Assembly: GCF_000718785.1 (NCBI RefSeq)
Contig: NZ_JOCA01000002.1
Span: 496,001 to 560,000, forward strand
Source of the DNA: Streptomyces sp. NRRL WC-3626
GTDB lineage: Bacteria > Actinomycetota > Actinomycetes > Streptomycetales > Streptomycetaceae
Length of the DNA stretch: 64,000 nt
Reading direction: 5' to 3'
Shown: one piece after another, positions 1 to 8,707 of the stretch
Layout of the letters: each line of letters opens with the position of its first letter
Numbering within the stretch: the first letter of the stretch is position 1
Position numbers and translations under genes: made by a program
Notes under the pieces: model-generated
What the model saw: the letters and a program-made list of their open reading frames with translations, nothing else
Told to the model about the DNA's origin: nothing
Database searches by the model: none

Positions 1-207
1 CCTGCCCGGACGCAGGAAGTACGCGTGCAGCGAGTGCACCGGACGGTCGCCCTCCGTGGTGCGGCCGGCGGCGACCAGGGCCTGGCCGGCCACCTGGCCG
101 CCGAAGACCCGCTGCAGTGACTCCTGCGGGCTGCGGCCACGGAAGATGTTGACCTCGATCTGCTCCAGATCGAGCAGGGAGACGAGGCTCTCGGCCGGAT
201 TCGTCAT
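1..207 (-). CDS. tesB: Acyl-CoA thioesterase II, N-terminal part (cut by window edge)
   Basis: Only the first 69 codons are present; the gene runs off the left edge. The start ATG is at 205-207 with AGGAG about 10 bases upstream. The visible sequence has RVFGGQ at residues 33-38, then VAGQALVAA and HSLHAYFLRPG, which fit the first hotdog domain of TesB-type acyl-CoA thioesterases. These cytoplasmic enzymes hydrolyse medium- and long-chain acyl-CoA to free fatty acid and CoA. The gene lies 19 bases after the helicase gene on the same strand, so the two are probably co-transcribed. The catalytic residues of the second hotdog domain lie outside the window and cannot be checked. Confidence 0.85.
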   Translation of the reverse strand, partial: MTNPAESLVSLLDLEQIEVNIFRGRSPQESLQRVFGGQVAGQALVAAGRTTEGDRPVHSLHAYFLRPGR

Positions 208-226
208 GGGTGAGATGCTCCTGTGC

Positions 227-2740
227 TCACAACTGGCCGACGTCGGTGACCCGGACGACAGCGCGGCCCTCCGCGTCGGAGGCGGTGAGGTCCACCTCGG
301 CGCTGATGCCCCAGTCGTGGTCGTCGTTGGGGTCGTCGAAGATCTGCCGCACCCGCCACAGCCCGTTCTCCGGCTGCTCCTCGATCAGCAGCAGCTTCGG
401 CCCGCGGGCGTCGGGACCGGTGCCGAGCTCCTCGTACTCGTCCCAGTACTTGTCCATCGCCTCGCCCCAGGCGTCCGCGTCCCAGCCGCCCTCGGAGTCC
501 AGCTCGCCCAGCTCGTTCACCCGGTCCAGGGCGGCGAGCTCGACCCGGCGGAACATGGCGTTGCGGACCAGGACGCGGAAGGCACGCGCGTTGGCCGTGA
601 CCGGCTTGACCTGGTCGGCCTTCTCCTGCGCCTCCTCGGCGGTCATCTCCTCCGGGTTGGCCAGCTGCTCCCACTCGTCCAGCAGACTGGAGTCGACCTG
701 GCGCACCGTCTCGCCCAGCCAGGCGATCAGGTCCTCCAGGTCCTCCGACTTCAGATCGTCCGGGACGGTGTGCTCCAGCGCCTTGTAGGCGCTCGCCAGG
801 TACCGCAGCACGATGCCCTCGGTACGGGCCAGCTCGTAGTGGGACACCAACTCGGTGAACGTCAGCGCCCGCTCGTACATGTCCCGGATCACGGACTTCG
901 GCGACAGCGGATGGTCACCGACCCAGGGGTGGCTCGTGCGGTAGGTGTTGTACGCGTGGAAGAGCTGCTCCTCCAGCGGCTTCGGGTAGGTGACGTCCTG
1001 GAGGCGCTCCATGCGCTCCTCGTACTCGACCCCGTCGGCCTTCATCGCGGCCACCGCCTCACCGCGCGCCTTGTTCTGCTGGGCGGCGAGGATCTGGCGC
1101 GGATCGTCCAGCGTGGACTCCACGACGGACACCATGTCCAGCGCGTACGAGGGCGATTCCGGGTCCAGCAGCTCGAACGCGGCCAGCGCGAACGTGGACA
1201 GCGGCTGGTTCAGCGCGAAGTCCTGCTGCAGGTCCACGGTGAGACGCACGATGCGGCCCTCCGCGTCCGGCCGGTCGAGCTTCTCGACGATGCCGCCGTC
1301 CAGCAGCGAGCGGTAGATGGCGATCGCCCGCCGGATGTGCCTGAGCTGCTGCCTGCGGGGCTCGTGGTTGTCCTCCAGCAGCCGCCGCATCGCCTCGAAG
1401 GCGTTGCCGGGACGCGCGATCACCGACAGCAGCATCGTGTGCGTGACCCGGAAGCGGGAGGTCAGCGGTTCCGGCTCGGAGCCGATGAGCTTCTCGAAGG
1501 TCTGCTCGCTCCAGGCGACGAAGCCCTCGGGCGCCTTCTTGCGCACCACCTTGCGGCGCTTCTTCGGGTCGTCGCCGGCCTTCGCCAGCGCCTTCTCGTT
1601 CTCGACGACGTGCTCCGGCGCCTGCGCCACCACGAAGCCCTCGGTGTCGAAGCCGGCCCGTCCGGCGCGGCCCGCGATCTGGTGGAACTCGCGGGCCCGC
1701 AGCGTGCGCACGCGGGTGCCGTCGTACTTGGTCAGCGCGGTGAACAGCACGGTCCGGATGGGGACGTTGACACCCACGCCGAGCGTGTCCGTGCCGCAGA
1801 TGACCTTCAGCAGGCCGGCCTGCGCGAGCTTCTCCACCAGCCGCCGGTACTTGGGCAGCATGCCGGCGTGATGCACACCGATGCCGTGCCGGACGTAACG
1901 GGAGAGATTGCGGCCGAACTTGGTGGTGAAGCGGAAGTTGCCGATCAGTTCGGCGATCCGGTCCTTCTCCTCACGCGTGCACATGTTGATGCTCATCAGC
2001 GCCTGCGCCCGCTCCACCGCCTGCGCCTGCGTGAAGTGCACGATGTAGACCGGCGCCTGCCGGGCCTCGAGCAGATCCGTGAGCGTTTCGGTGAGCGGTG
2101 TGTACCGGTACTCGTAGGAGAGAGGGACGGGCCGCGTCGCCGAGCGGACCACCGACGTCGGGCGGTTGGTGCGGCGGGTGAGGTCCTTCTCGAAGAAGGA
2201 GACATCGCCGAGCGTCGCCGACATCAGCACGAACTGCGCCTGCGGCAGCTCCAGCAACGGGATCTGCCAGGCCCAGCCGCGGTCCCCCTCCGCGTAGAAG
2301 TGGAACTCGTCCATCACGACCTGGCCCACGTCGGCGTTCTTGCCGTCGCGCAGCGCGATGGACGCCAGTACCTCGGCGGTGCAGCAGATCACCGGGGCGT
2401 CGGCGTTGACGGACGCGTCGCCGGTGAGCATGCCGACGTTCTCCGTGCCGAAGATCTTGCACAGTTCGAAGAACTTCTCCGACACCAGCGCTTTGATGGG
2501 CGCCGTGTAGAAGGTGACCTCGTCGCGCGCCAGGGCGGCGAAGTGGGCCGCCGCCGCGATCATGCTCTTGCCGGAGCCCGTGGGCGTCGACACGATCACG
2601 TTCGCCCCCGAGACCACCTCGATCAGCGCCTCCTCCTGATGGGGGTAGAGCGTGAGACCGCGCTCCCGCGCCCACGACTCGAAGGCTTCGTAGAGGGCAT
2701 CGGGGTCGGCGGTCGGAGGCAGCTGATCGATGAGGGTCAC
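227..2740 (-). CDS. Ski2/Mtr4-like DEAD/DEAH-box RNA helicase (DUF3516 type)
   Basis: This is an 837-residue superfamily 2 helicase, probably acting on RNA. Visible motifs are a Q-like YPHQEEAL (residues 32-39), Walker A TPTGSGKS (52-59), DEFH at 144-147 as motif II, an MSATL motif III, and HQIAGRAGRAG as motif VI. The long C-terminal half (about 450-837) corresponds to the region called DUF3516 in actinobacterial homologues. I chose the GTG at 2740. The frame stays open further upstream, but a longer version would overlap the divergent membrane-protein gene and adds low-complexity sequence. It probably leads an operon with the thioesterase gene. The helicase fold is clear; the substrate is not shown by the sequence. 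Confidence 0.9.
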   Translation of the reverse strand: MTLIDQLPPTADPDALYEAFESWARERGLTLYPHQEEALIEVVSGANVIVSTPTGSGKSMIAAAAHFAALARDEVTFYTAPIKALVSEKFFELCKIFGTENVGMLTGDASVNADAPVICCTAEVLASIALRDGKNADVGQVVMDEFHFYAEGDRGWAWQIPLLELPQAQFVLMSATLGDVSFFEKDLTRRTNRPTSVVRSATRPVPLSYEYRYTPLTETLTDLLEARQAPVYIVHFTQAQAVERAQALMSINMCTREEKDRIAELIGNFRFTTKFGRNLSRYVRHGIGVHHAGMLPKYRRLVEKLAQAGLLKVICGTDTLGVGVNVPIRTVLFTALTKYDGTRVRTLRAREFHQIAGRAGRAGFDTEGFVVAQAPEHVVENEKALAKAGDDPKKRRKVVRKKAPEGFVAWSEQTFEKLIGSEPEPLTSRFRVTHTMLLSVIARPGNAFEAMRRLLEDNHEPRRQQLRHIRRAIAIYRSLLDGGIVEKLDRPDAEGRIVRLTVDLQQDFALNQPLSTFALAAFELLDPESPSYALDMVSVVESTLDDPRQILAAQQNKARGEAVAAMKADGVEYEERMERLQDVTYPKPLEEQLFHAYNTYRTSHPWVGDHPLSPKSVIRDMYERALTFTELVSHYELARTEGIVLRYLASAYKALEHTVPDDLKSEDLEDLIAWLGETVRQVDSSLLDEWEQLANPEEMTAEEAQEKADQVKPVTANARAFRVLVRNAMFRRVELAALDRVNELGELDSEGGWDADAWGEAMDKYWDEYEELGTGPDARGPKLLLIEEQPENGLWRVRQIFDDPNDDHDWGISAEVDLTASDAEGRAVVRVTDVGQL

Positions 2741-2885
2741 GCCCCCATCTTGCCTGCCCGCCGGCCCGAGAGGGGAATCGGCTGCGGGCACGAAGATCGC
2801 GAACGCTACGCTGTGTCGCCGGCGGAGCGGCAACGCACCGGGCCAACCGGCCAGCGGCGAACGAGAAATGGGGCGGGCAGCAGCA

Positions 2886-3680
2886 ATGATGGGACCAGCA
2901 CACTCACTGTCGGGCGCGGCGGCCTGGCTGGGCGTCGGCGCGGCGACGGCCGCCGCCGGACACGCCATGCCCTGGCCGGTGCTCCTGGCCGGTGCCCTGA
3001 TCTGCGCCGGCGCCGCGCTCGCCCCGGACCTGGACCACAAGGCGGCCACCATCTCGCGGGCCTTCGGACCTCTCTCCCGCTGGCTGTGCGAGATCGTCGA
3101 CAAACTGTCCTACGCGGTCTACAAGTCCACCAGGAAGCCCGGCGACCCCCGCCGCTCCGGCGGGCACCGCACGCTCACGCACACCTGGCTGTGGGCGGTC
3201 CTGATCGGTTCCGGCACCGCCGCCCTGGCCATCGCGGGCGGGCGCTGGGCGGTGCTGGCCATCCTCTTCGTGCACATGGTGCTGGCCATCGAGGGCCTGC
3301 TGTGGCGGGCGACGCGAGGCTCCAGCAGCGACGTCCTGGTGTGGCTGCTGGCGGCGACCAGCGCCTGGATCCTCGCCGGCATCCTGGACCAGCCGGGCAA
3401 AGGCTCCGACTGGCTGTTCACCGCGCCCGGCCAGGAGTACCTGTGGCTGGGGCTGCCGATCGTGCTGGGCGCCCTGGTGCACGACATCGGGGACGCGCTG
3501 ACCGTCTCCGGCTGCCCGATCCTGTGGCCGATACCGGTCGGCCGCAAGCGCTGGTACCCGATCGGCCCGCCGAAGGCGATGCGTTTCCGGGCCGGCAGCT
3601 GGGTCGAACTGAAGGTGCTGATGCCGGTGTTCATGATCCTCGGCGGGATAGGCTGCGCCGCCGCGCTCAACGTGATCTGA
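2886..3680 (+). CDS. YdjM-type membrane-bound metal-dependent hydrolase (DUF457)
   Basis: This is a 264-residue polytopic membrane protein. It has an early HS pair (residues 6-7), DLDH at 48-51, HRTLTH at 94-99 and a later HDIGD, the spaced Asp/His pattern of the DUF457/YdjM family of predicted metal-dependent inner-membrane hydrolases. Hydrophobic segments cover most of the rest. The start is uncertain among ATG 2868, 2886 and 2889; 2886 keeps the conserved HS close to the N terminus. It diverges from the helicase gene across about 145 bases. No substrate is known for most of the family, and none can be inferred from the neighbours. Confidence 0.75.
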   Translation: MMGPAHSLSGAAAWLGVGAATAAAGHAMPWPVLLAGALICAGAALAPDLDHKAATISRAFGPLSRWLCEIVDKLSYAVYKSTRKPGDPRRSGGHRTLTHTWLWAVLIGSGTAALAIAGGRWAVLAILFVHMVLAIEGLLWRATRGSSSDVLVWLLAATSAWILAGILDQPGKGSDWLFTAPGQEYLWLGLPIVLGALVHDIGDALTVSGCPILWPIPVGRKRWYPIGPPKAMRFRAGSWVELKVLMPVFMILGGIGCAAALNVI

Positions 3681-3700
3681 GTCCCGGGCGGGACACCGAC

Positions 3701-3955
3701 TCAGTCGGCGCCTGCACCGCCGTACCGGCGCTCGAAGCGGGCGACCCGGCCCTCCGTGTCCACGGTCCGGGCCCGGCCCGTGTAGAAGGGGTGGCTCTCC
3801 GAGGAGATCTCCACCTCCACCACCGGGTAGGTCTCGCCGTCGTCCCACTCGATGGTCTGCTCGCTGGTCGCGGTGGACCGGGTGAGGAAGGCGTAACCGG
3901 CGGCACGGTCCCGGAAGACCACCGGGTGGTAGTCGGGGTGCTTGTCCTGCTGCAT
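3701..3955 (-). CDS. rpmE2: 50S ribosomal protein L31, type B (zinc-independent)
   Basis: This 84-residue protein has the L31 core: [11 protein letters not shown] near the N terminus, then SHPFYTG and a basic RFERRYG end. It has no cysteine, so the CxxC zinc ligands of type A L31 are absent and this is the zinc-free paralogue that can replace L31 on the ribosome. The start ATG at 3955 is preceded by GAGGAG at good spacing. It starts 15 bases after the DUF5709 gene and is probably co-transcribed with it. In other bacteria this paralogue is usually repressed by Zur; I saw no convincing AT-rich Zur-type palindrome before either gene of the pair. Confidence 0.93.
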   Translation of the reverse strand: MQQDKHPDYHPVVFRDRAAGYAFLTRSTATSEQTIEWDDGETYPVVEVEISSESHPFYTGRARTVDTEGRVARFERRYGGAGAD

Positions 3956-3970
3956 GAATGCTCCTCGGGG

Positions 3971-4441
3971 TCAGCCCGGCAGGTTGTCCTCGTCGACGAC
4001 ATGCACGGCGGCCTCCTCGGCGGAGGCGGCCGCGCCGTCGATGCCGACGTCCATGGCGACCAGGGCCTCCTCCTCGTCCTCGTGCGCCCCTTCGTCGGGG
4101 GCCACCAGACGGCCGGAACGTGTGCCGCCGACCTCGTTGTCCAGGGGTTCCCCGTCGGTGCCGGAGGAATCACCGATGCCGTCGTCGTCGAGGGCGGCGG
4201 GGTCGGGCAGCTCCTCGGCGAGCCGCTGGTCCAGCGTCTCGCCCTCCTGGCGCTCCGCCGCCGTCACGCCGTAGTGCTCCACGGCCCAGGGCCGCTCCGG
4301 AGGGGACCAGCCCCGGTCGAGGGGGTCGGCGACGCCGTCGTTCTCCAGGGTGTCCTCGGCGTCCAGCAGTCCGGCGTCGTCCTGAACCTCGGACGCGTCG
4401 GGCTGGTAGACGTCGTCTCCCCAACCGTCGGCGCTGTTCAC
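3971..4441 (-). CDS. DUF5709 family acidic protein
   Basis: This 156-residue protein is very acidic (many Asp and Glu) with motifs WGDDVYQPD near the N terminus and LDRGWSPPERPW in the first third. I recognise it as the actinobacterial DUF5709 family, whose function is unknown. There is no signal peptide or membrane segment, and the acidic low-complexity composition suggests a largely disordered cytoplasmic protein. The GTG start at 4441 has GGAGGT directly upstream, a strong ribosome binding site. It is followed closely by the zinc-free L31 gene, so it may share regulation with a ribosome-remodelling response, but that link is inference. Confidence 0.8.
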   Translation of the reverse strand: MNSADGWGDDVYQPDASEVQDDAGLLDAEDTLENDGVADPLDRGWSPPERPWAVEHYGVTAAERQEGETLDQRLAEELPDPAALDDDGIGDSSGTDGEPLDNEVGGTRSGRLVAPDEGAHEDEEEALVAMDVGIDGAAASAEEAAVHVVDEDNLPG

Positions 4442-4712
4442 GGGTACCTCCAGAGAGTGGGGGCGGGCCCGTTCCCGCCGCGGCCCGCACCGGGCCGTCC
4501 GTGCGGCACACCGGCGCCCCCGGTACCCCTTCCGGGCCCGGGCCCCCGAACCGATGCCTGACTCCACCCTTCCACCGGACCTCCCCACCCCGCAACGCCA
4601 CACCCGGCCCCGACGCGTCACGACCACGACCGCGAACCTCTCACCTCGGACGATCCCCCGAGCCCTACGAGACACCGGAACCCCGGCCGACCGCCGACCC
4701 GCGTCCCGGCCG

Positions 4713-4810
4713 CCCCGGACCGGGACGCCCGAGCCCCGACGTCTCAGCCCGTCCACCCAGCCGCACCGCCCGCGTTCTCCCCGCCCCCGGACCGGGACGC
4801 CCGAGCCCCG
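4713..4810. repeat. 26-base direct repeat, two copies 72 bases apart
   Basis: An identical 26-base unit beginning CCCCGGACCGGGACGCCC occurs at 4713-4738 and 4785-4810. The second copy also forms the left arm of the hairpin at 4785-4818. The unit contains an internal CCGG-rich dyad. It may be a duplicated terminator half or a small intergenic repeat family. Confidence 0.7.
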
Positions 4811-4818
4811 GTCCGGGG
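4785..4818. terminator. Strong hairpin downstream of the ABC-exporter operon
   Basis: A perfect 12-bp stem (CCCCGGACCGGG at 4785-4796, CCCGGTCCGGGG at 4807-4818) closes a 10-base loop. It lies about 125 bases after the stop of the reverse-strand ABC gene. No T-tract follows, as is usual for Streptomyces terminators. Confidence 0.5.
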
Positions 4819-4944
4819 CGGGCATGCCCACCACCCGGCCGCACCGGCCGCACCGGCCGGGTACCGGGCTCGGAGCGGGCGGCCCGGGCACCGAAGTGCG
4901 CGTTTGCGTGCCGTCGGGCGGGGCCGGTTCGGCACGGGGCCCGG

Positions 4945-6726
4945 TCAGCCGTGCCAGGAGCGCCACAGGGACGCGTACGCGCCGTTCGCCGCGACCAGAT
5001 CGTCGTGGCTGCCGAGTTCGCTGATGCGGCCGTTCTCCACGACGGCGATGACGTCCGCGTCGTGGGCGGTGTGCAGACGGTGGGCGATGGCGACGACGGT
5101 CCTGCCGTCCAGGACACGGGCCAGGGAGCGTTCCAGGTGACGTGCCGCGCGCGGGTCGAGCAGCGATGTCGCCTCGTCCAGGACCAGCGTGTGCGGGTCG
5201 GCCAGTACCAGCCGGGCCAGCGCGATCTGCTGGGCCTGGGCCGGAGTGAGCGCGAACCCGCCCGAGCCGACCTCGGTGTCCAGCCCCTCCCCGAGGGCGC
5301 GGGCCCAGCCGTCCGCGTCGACCGCGCCCAGCGCCGCCCACAGTTCGGCGTCCACCGCCTCCGTCCTGGCGAGCCGCAGATTGTCGCGCAGGGAGCCCAC
5401 GAAGACGTGGTGCTCCTGGTTGACCAGCGCCACATGCTCCCGGACCCGTTCCGCCGTCATCCGGGACAGCTCGGCGTCGCCGAGGGTGACCCGGCCGTCC
5501 CGGGGCGCGTAGATCCCGGCGAGCAGCCGGCCCAGCGTGGACTTGCCCGCGCCCGAGGGGCCGACCAGCGCCAGCCTGGTCCCCGGGGCGACCTTGAGCG
5601 ACACCTCGCGCAGGACGTCCACGCCCTCCCGGTAGCCGAAGTGCACCCGGTCGGCGTGCACCCGGCGTCCGTCGGGGGCGAGCCCGGCGTCACCGGCGTC
5701 GGGCTCGATGTCCCGCACCCCGACCAGCCGGGCCAGCGACACCTGAGCCACCTGCAGCTCGTCGTACCAGCGCAGGATCAGCCCCACCGGATCGACGAGC
5801 ATCTGCGCGATCAACGCACCCGTCGTCAGCTGGCCGACACCGATCCAGCCGTGCAGCACGAACACCCCGCCGATCATCAGCACCGAGCCGAGCACGGTCA
5901 CATGGGTGATGTTGATCGCGGGGACGAGCACCGACCGCAGCCAGAGCGTGTAGCGCTCCCACGCCGTCCACTCCGCGACCCGCCGGTCGGACAGCGCGAT
6001 GCGCCGCTCCCCGAGGCGGTGCGCCTCCACGGTCCGCCCCGCGTCCACGGTCTCGGCGAGCGAGGCGGCCACGGCGGCGTACCCGGCGGCCTCCGAGCGG
6101 TAGCCGGCCGGCGCCCGCCGGAAGTACCAGCGGCAGGCGACCACCAGCAGCGGCACGGCGACCAGCACGGCCGGAGCCAGCACCGGCGCCGTGACGACGA
6201 GACCGCCCAGCAGCAGCGCCGCCCACACCACACCGATGGCCAGCTGCGGCACGGCCTCGCGCATGGCGTTGCCGAGCCGGTCGATGTCGGTGGTGATCCG
6301 CGACAGCAGATCACCCGTGCCGGCCCGTTCCAGCACGCCCGGCGGCAGCCCGACCGACCTCACCAGGAAGTCCTCGCGCAGATCGGCCAGCATCCGCTCG
6401 CCGAGCATCGCCCCGCGCAGCCGGACCTGCCGTACGAACGCCGCCTGGACGGCCAGCGCGAGCACGAACAGGGTGACCGTGAGCCCCAGATGCAGCTCCC
6501 GCTCCCGGTCCGCGACCCGTTCCACCAGCCCGCCCAGCAGGTACGGGCCGGTCATCGAGGCGATCACGGCGATGGTGTTCACGGTGATCAGCAGCAGGAA
6601 GGCCCGGCGGTGCCTGCGCAGCAGCTCCGCCACGTAGGCGCGGACGGTCGCGGGCGCGCCCACGGGCAGCGTGCTGGCCGCGGTGGGGGCCGCCGGGTCG
6701 TACGCCGGTGGCGCCACGCCGATCAT
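4945..6726 (-). CDS. ABC exporter half-transporter, subunit with intact Walker A/B but degenerate signature
   Basis: This 593-residue type IV exporter half-molecule has an N-terminal six-helix membrane domain (about 30-320) and a C-terminal ATPase domain. The ATPase shows Walker A GPSGAGKST near residue 389, Walker B LVLDEATS near 515 and an H-loop IAHRLHT near 546. Where the LSGGQ signature belongs (about 493) it reads LTPAQ. Its start ATG (6726) overlaps the partner's stop by 4 bases (ATGA), so the two are translationally coupled and very likely form a heterodimer. In such a dimer the nucleotide bound by this subunit would be completed by the partner's intact LSGGQ. Substrate unknown; a MarR regulator lies upstream. 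Confidence 0.92.
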   Translation of the reverse strand: MIGVAPPAYDPAAPTAASTLPVGAPATVRAYVAELLRRHRRAFLLLITVNTIAVIASMTGPYLLGGLVERVADRERELHLGLTVTLFVLALAVQAAFVRQVRLRGAMLGERMLADLREDFLVRSVGLPPGVLERAGTGDLLSRITTDIDRLGNAMREAVPQLAIGVVWAALLLGGLVVTAPVLAPAVLVAVPLLVVACRWYFRRAPAGYRSEAAGYAAVAASLAETVDAGRTVEAHRLGERRIALSDRRVAEWTAWERYTLWLRSVLVPAINITHVTVLGSVLMIGGVFVLHGWIGVGQLTTGALIAQMLVDPVGLILRWYDELQVAQVSLARLVGVRDIEPDAGDAGLAPDGRRVHADRVHFGYREGVDVLREVSLKVAPGTRLALVGPSGAGKSTLGRLLAGIYAPRDGRVTLGDAELSRMTAERVREHVALVNQEHHVFVGSLRDNLRLARTEAVDAELWAALGAVDADGWARALGEGLDTEVGSGGFALTPAQAQQIALARLVLADPHTLVLDEATSLLDPRAARHLERSLARVLDGRTVVAIAHRLHTAHDADVIAVVENGRISELGSHDDLVAANGAYASLWRSWHG

Positions 6727-8546
6727 GCTGTCTCCTCGATCTCTTCGAGCTCTTCCAGCCGCTCCAGCCGGTGCAGGACCTCGTCCTTGTCCAGCTTGTC
6801 GAGCGGCGCGGCCTCGTCCTCGGTCTCGCGCGTCACCACGGCCCGGTACCGGGGCTCGGTGCGCACCAGATCGCGGTGGACACCGACGGCCGCGACGGTG
6901 TCGCCGTGCAGGAACACCACCCCGTCGGCGCGGTCCAGCAGCAGCGGGGAGGAGGTGAACACCACGGTGGTGCGCCCCGCCCGCAGCTCGCGCACGCCCT
7001 GGGCGATACGGGCCTCGGTGTGCGAGTCGACGGCCGAGGTCGGCTCGTCCAGGACGAGCACCTCCGGGTCCGTGACCAGCGACCGGGCCAGAGCCAGCCG
7101 CTGGCGCTGCCCGCCGGACAGGGACCGCCCGCGCTCGGTGATCCGCGCGTCCATCGGGTCGTCGGCGTCCACCGAGCCCTGCACCAGTGCCGCCAGTACG
7201 TCCCCGCACTGCGCGGCGTCCAGCGCGTCGCGCGGGTCGACGGCACCGGACGCCGGCACGTCGAGCAGTTCGCGCAGGGTGCCGGAGAGCAGCACCGGGT
7301 CCTTGTCCTGCACGAGGACGGCCCCGCGGGCCGAGTCCAGGGGCAGTTCGTCGAGCGGCACGCCGCCGAGCAGCACCGGTGTGCCCGGTTCGGAGGGGTG
7401 TCCGCCGAGCCGTTCGGCCAGCCGCCCCGCCGCGTCCGGGTCCCCGCACACCACGGCGGTGAGCCGGCCCGAGGGGGCGAGCAGCCCGGTCGCCGGGTCG
7501 TGCAGGTCCCCGGACGGAGCCTCGGCGGCGCGGGATCCCCCGGTGTCGGTGGCCCGTTCCAGCGACAGCACGCGCGCGGCCCGTTTGGCCGAGGGGCGCG
7601 AGAAGGAGTACGCCATCGCGATCTCCTCGAAGTGCCGCAGCGGATAGGTGAGCACCATGACCGAGCTGTAGACGGTGACCAGTTCACCGACGCCGATCCG
7701 GCCCTCCCGGGCGAGATGGACGCCGTACCAGACGACCGTGATCAGCAGGATTCCCGGCAGCAGTACCTGGATCGCGGCGATCAGTGCCCACATGCGCGCG
7801 CTGCGCACGGCGGCGTGGCGGACCTCCTGGGAGGCACGGCGGTAGCGGTCGAGGAACAGTTCCTCGCCGCCGATGCCGCGCAGTACGCGCAGTCCGGCGA
7901 CGGTGTCGGAGGCCAGTTCGGTGGCCCGGCCGGCCTTCTCGCGCTGCACGTCCGCCCGCCGGGTGGCGCGGGGCAGCAGCGGCAGCACCGCGATCGCCAG
8001 CACCGGCAGTCCCACGGCGACGACGACCCCGAGCGAGGGTTCGTAGACCACCAGGCCGGCGCAGACCAGCAGGATGGTGACGGCCGCCGCGGTGAACCGG
8101 GACAGGGCCTCCACGAACCAGCCGATCTTCTCCACATCCCCGGTGGAGACCGCCACGACCTCACCGGCGGCGACCCGCCGGGTCAGCGCGGACCCCAGCG
8201 TCGCGGCCCTGCGGGCCAGCAGCTGCTGGACGCGGGCGGCGGCGGTGATCCAGTTGGTGACGGCGGCGCGGTGCAGGAAGGTGTCACCGATCGCGTTGCC
8301 CGCGCAGGCCAGCGCCATCAGTCCGCCGGCCAGCGCGAGCCCGCCGCCGGAGCGGTCGACGGCGGCCTGGACGGCGGCACCGACGCAGAACGGCAGCGAG
8401 GCGACCGAGACGAAGTGCAGCAGGCCCCAGCCCAGCGACGTGAGCTGCCCGGACAGCTGGTTGCGGAAGAGCCACCACAGGAATCGGGGACCCGAGCGCG
8501 CGTCGGGCACCCCCGGGTCGGGATACGGAAGGTCTTGGATCTGCAT
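6723..8546 (-). CDS. ABC exporter half-transporter, subunit with degenerate Walker A and H-loop
   Basis: This 607-residue half-exporter is the partner of the following gene. It has a membrane domain at about 25-310 and an ATPase domain with LSGGQRQRLALARSL near 474 and Walker B LVLDEPTSAVD near 495. The Walker A position (about 367) reads GDPDAAGRL, lacking the conserved Lys and Ser/Thr, and the H-loop His is replaced (FTSSP near 530). ATP binding by this subunit is therefore doubtful, while its signature can complete the partner's site. The C terminus is rich in Glu/Leu and may form a short coiled coil. The gene follows the MarR gene by about 160 bases on the same strand. Confidence 0.92.
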   Translation of the reverse strand: MQIQDLPYPDPGVPDARSGPRFLWWLFRNQLSGQLTSLGWGLLHFVSVASLPFCVGAAVQAAVDRSGGGLALAGGLMALACAGNAIGDTFLHRAAVTNWITAAARVQQLLARRAATLGSALTRRVAAGEVVAVSTGDVEKIGWFVEALSRFTAAAVTILLVCAGLVVYEPSLGVVVAVGLPVLAIAVLPLLPRATRRADVQREKAGRATELASDTVAGLRVLRGIGGEELFLDRYRRASQEVRHAAVRSARMWALIAAIQVLLPGILLITVVWYGVHLAREGRIGVGELVTVYSSVMVLTYPLRHFEEIAMAYSFSRPSAKRAARVLSLERATDTGGSRAAEAPSGDLHDPATGLLAPSGRLTAVVCGDPDAAGRLAERLGGHPSEPGTPVLLGGVPLDELPLDSARGAVLVQDKDPVLLSGTLRELLDVPASGAVDPRDALDAAQCGDVLAALVQGSVDADDPMDARITERGRSLSGGQRQRLALARSLVTDPEVLVLDEPTSAVDSHTEARIAQGVRELRAGRTTVVFTSSPLLLDRADGVVFLHGDTVAAVGVHRDLVRTEPRYRAVVTRETEDEAAPLDKLDKDEVLHRLERLEELEEIEETA

Positions 8547-8707
8547 GACGTCCCAGTGGCTCGGATCAGGAGGCGGTGGAATCGGGGAGGAGGCCGGGGC
8601 GGGCGGAGCCCTCCACCGGCGGAGGCAGCAAACCGTGACAGGTTGACCCCGCTACGTACCGGGAGGCAAACGGTTTTCCCCACGACCGCACAGAACCGGC
8701 GGCGCCG

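Larger units (their letters stand above)
4442..4944. other. 503-base noncoding stretch, very GC-rich, with repeats and a hairpin
   Basis: No convincing gene is seen between the DUF5709 start and the ABC-exporter stop. Frames open here are low-complexity Pro/Arg/Gly translations typical of noncoding high-GC DNA. The stretch holds a 26-base direct repeat, short CCGCACCGG-type tandem units around 4838-4862, and a 12-bp hairpin stem at 4785-4818. It must also contain the promoter of the DUF5709-L31 pair (near 4450-4560), but no clear -35/-10 pair stands out. Confidence 0.6.

Noticed and set aside
2741..3103. N-terminal extension of the helicase (ATG at 3103).
   Set aside because: It would overlap the divergent YdjM-type gene by more than 200 bases and adds sequence unlike helicase N termini.
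56..4561. A very long open frame on the forward strand antisense to the helicase, L31 and DUF5709 genes.
   Set aside because: High-GC Streptomyces DNA gives long open antisense frames. The translation is low-complexity and matches no family, while the reverse strand has clear motif-bearing genes.
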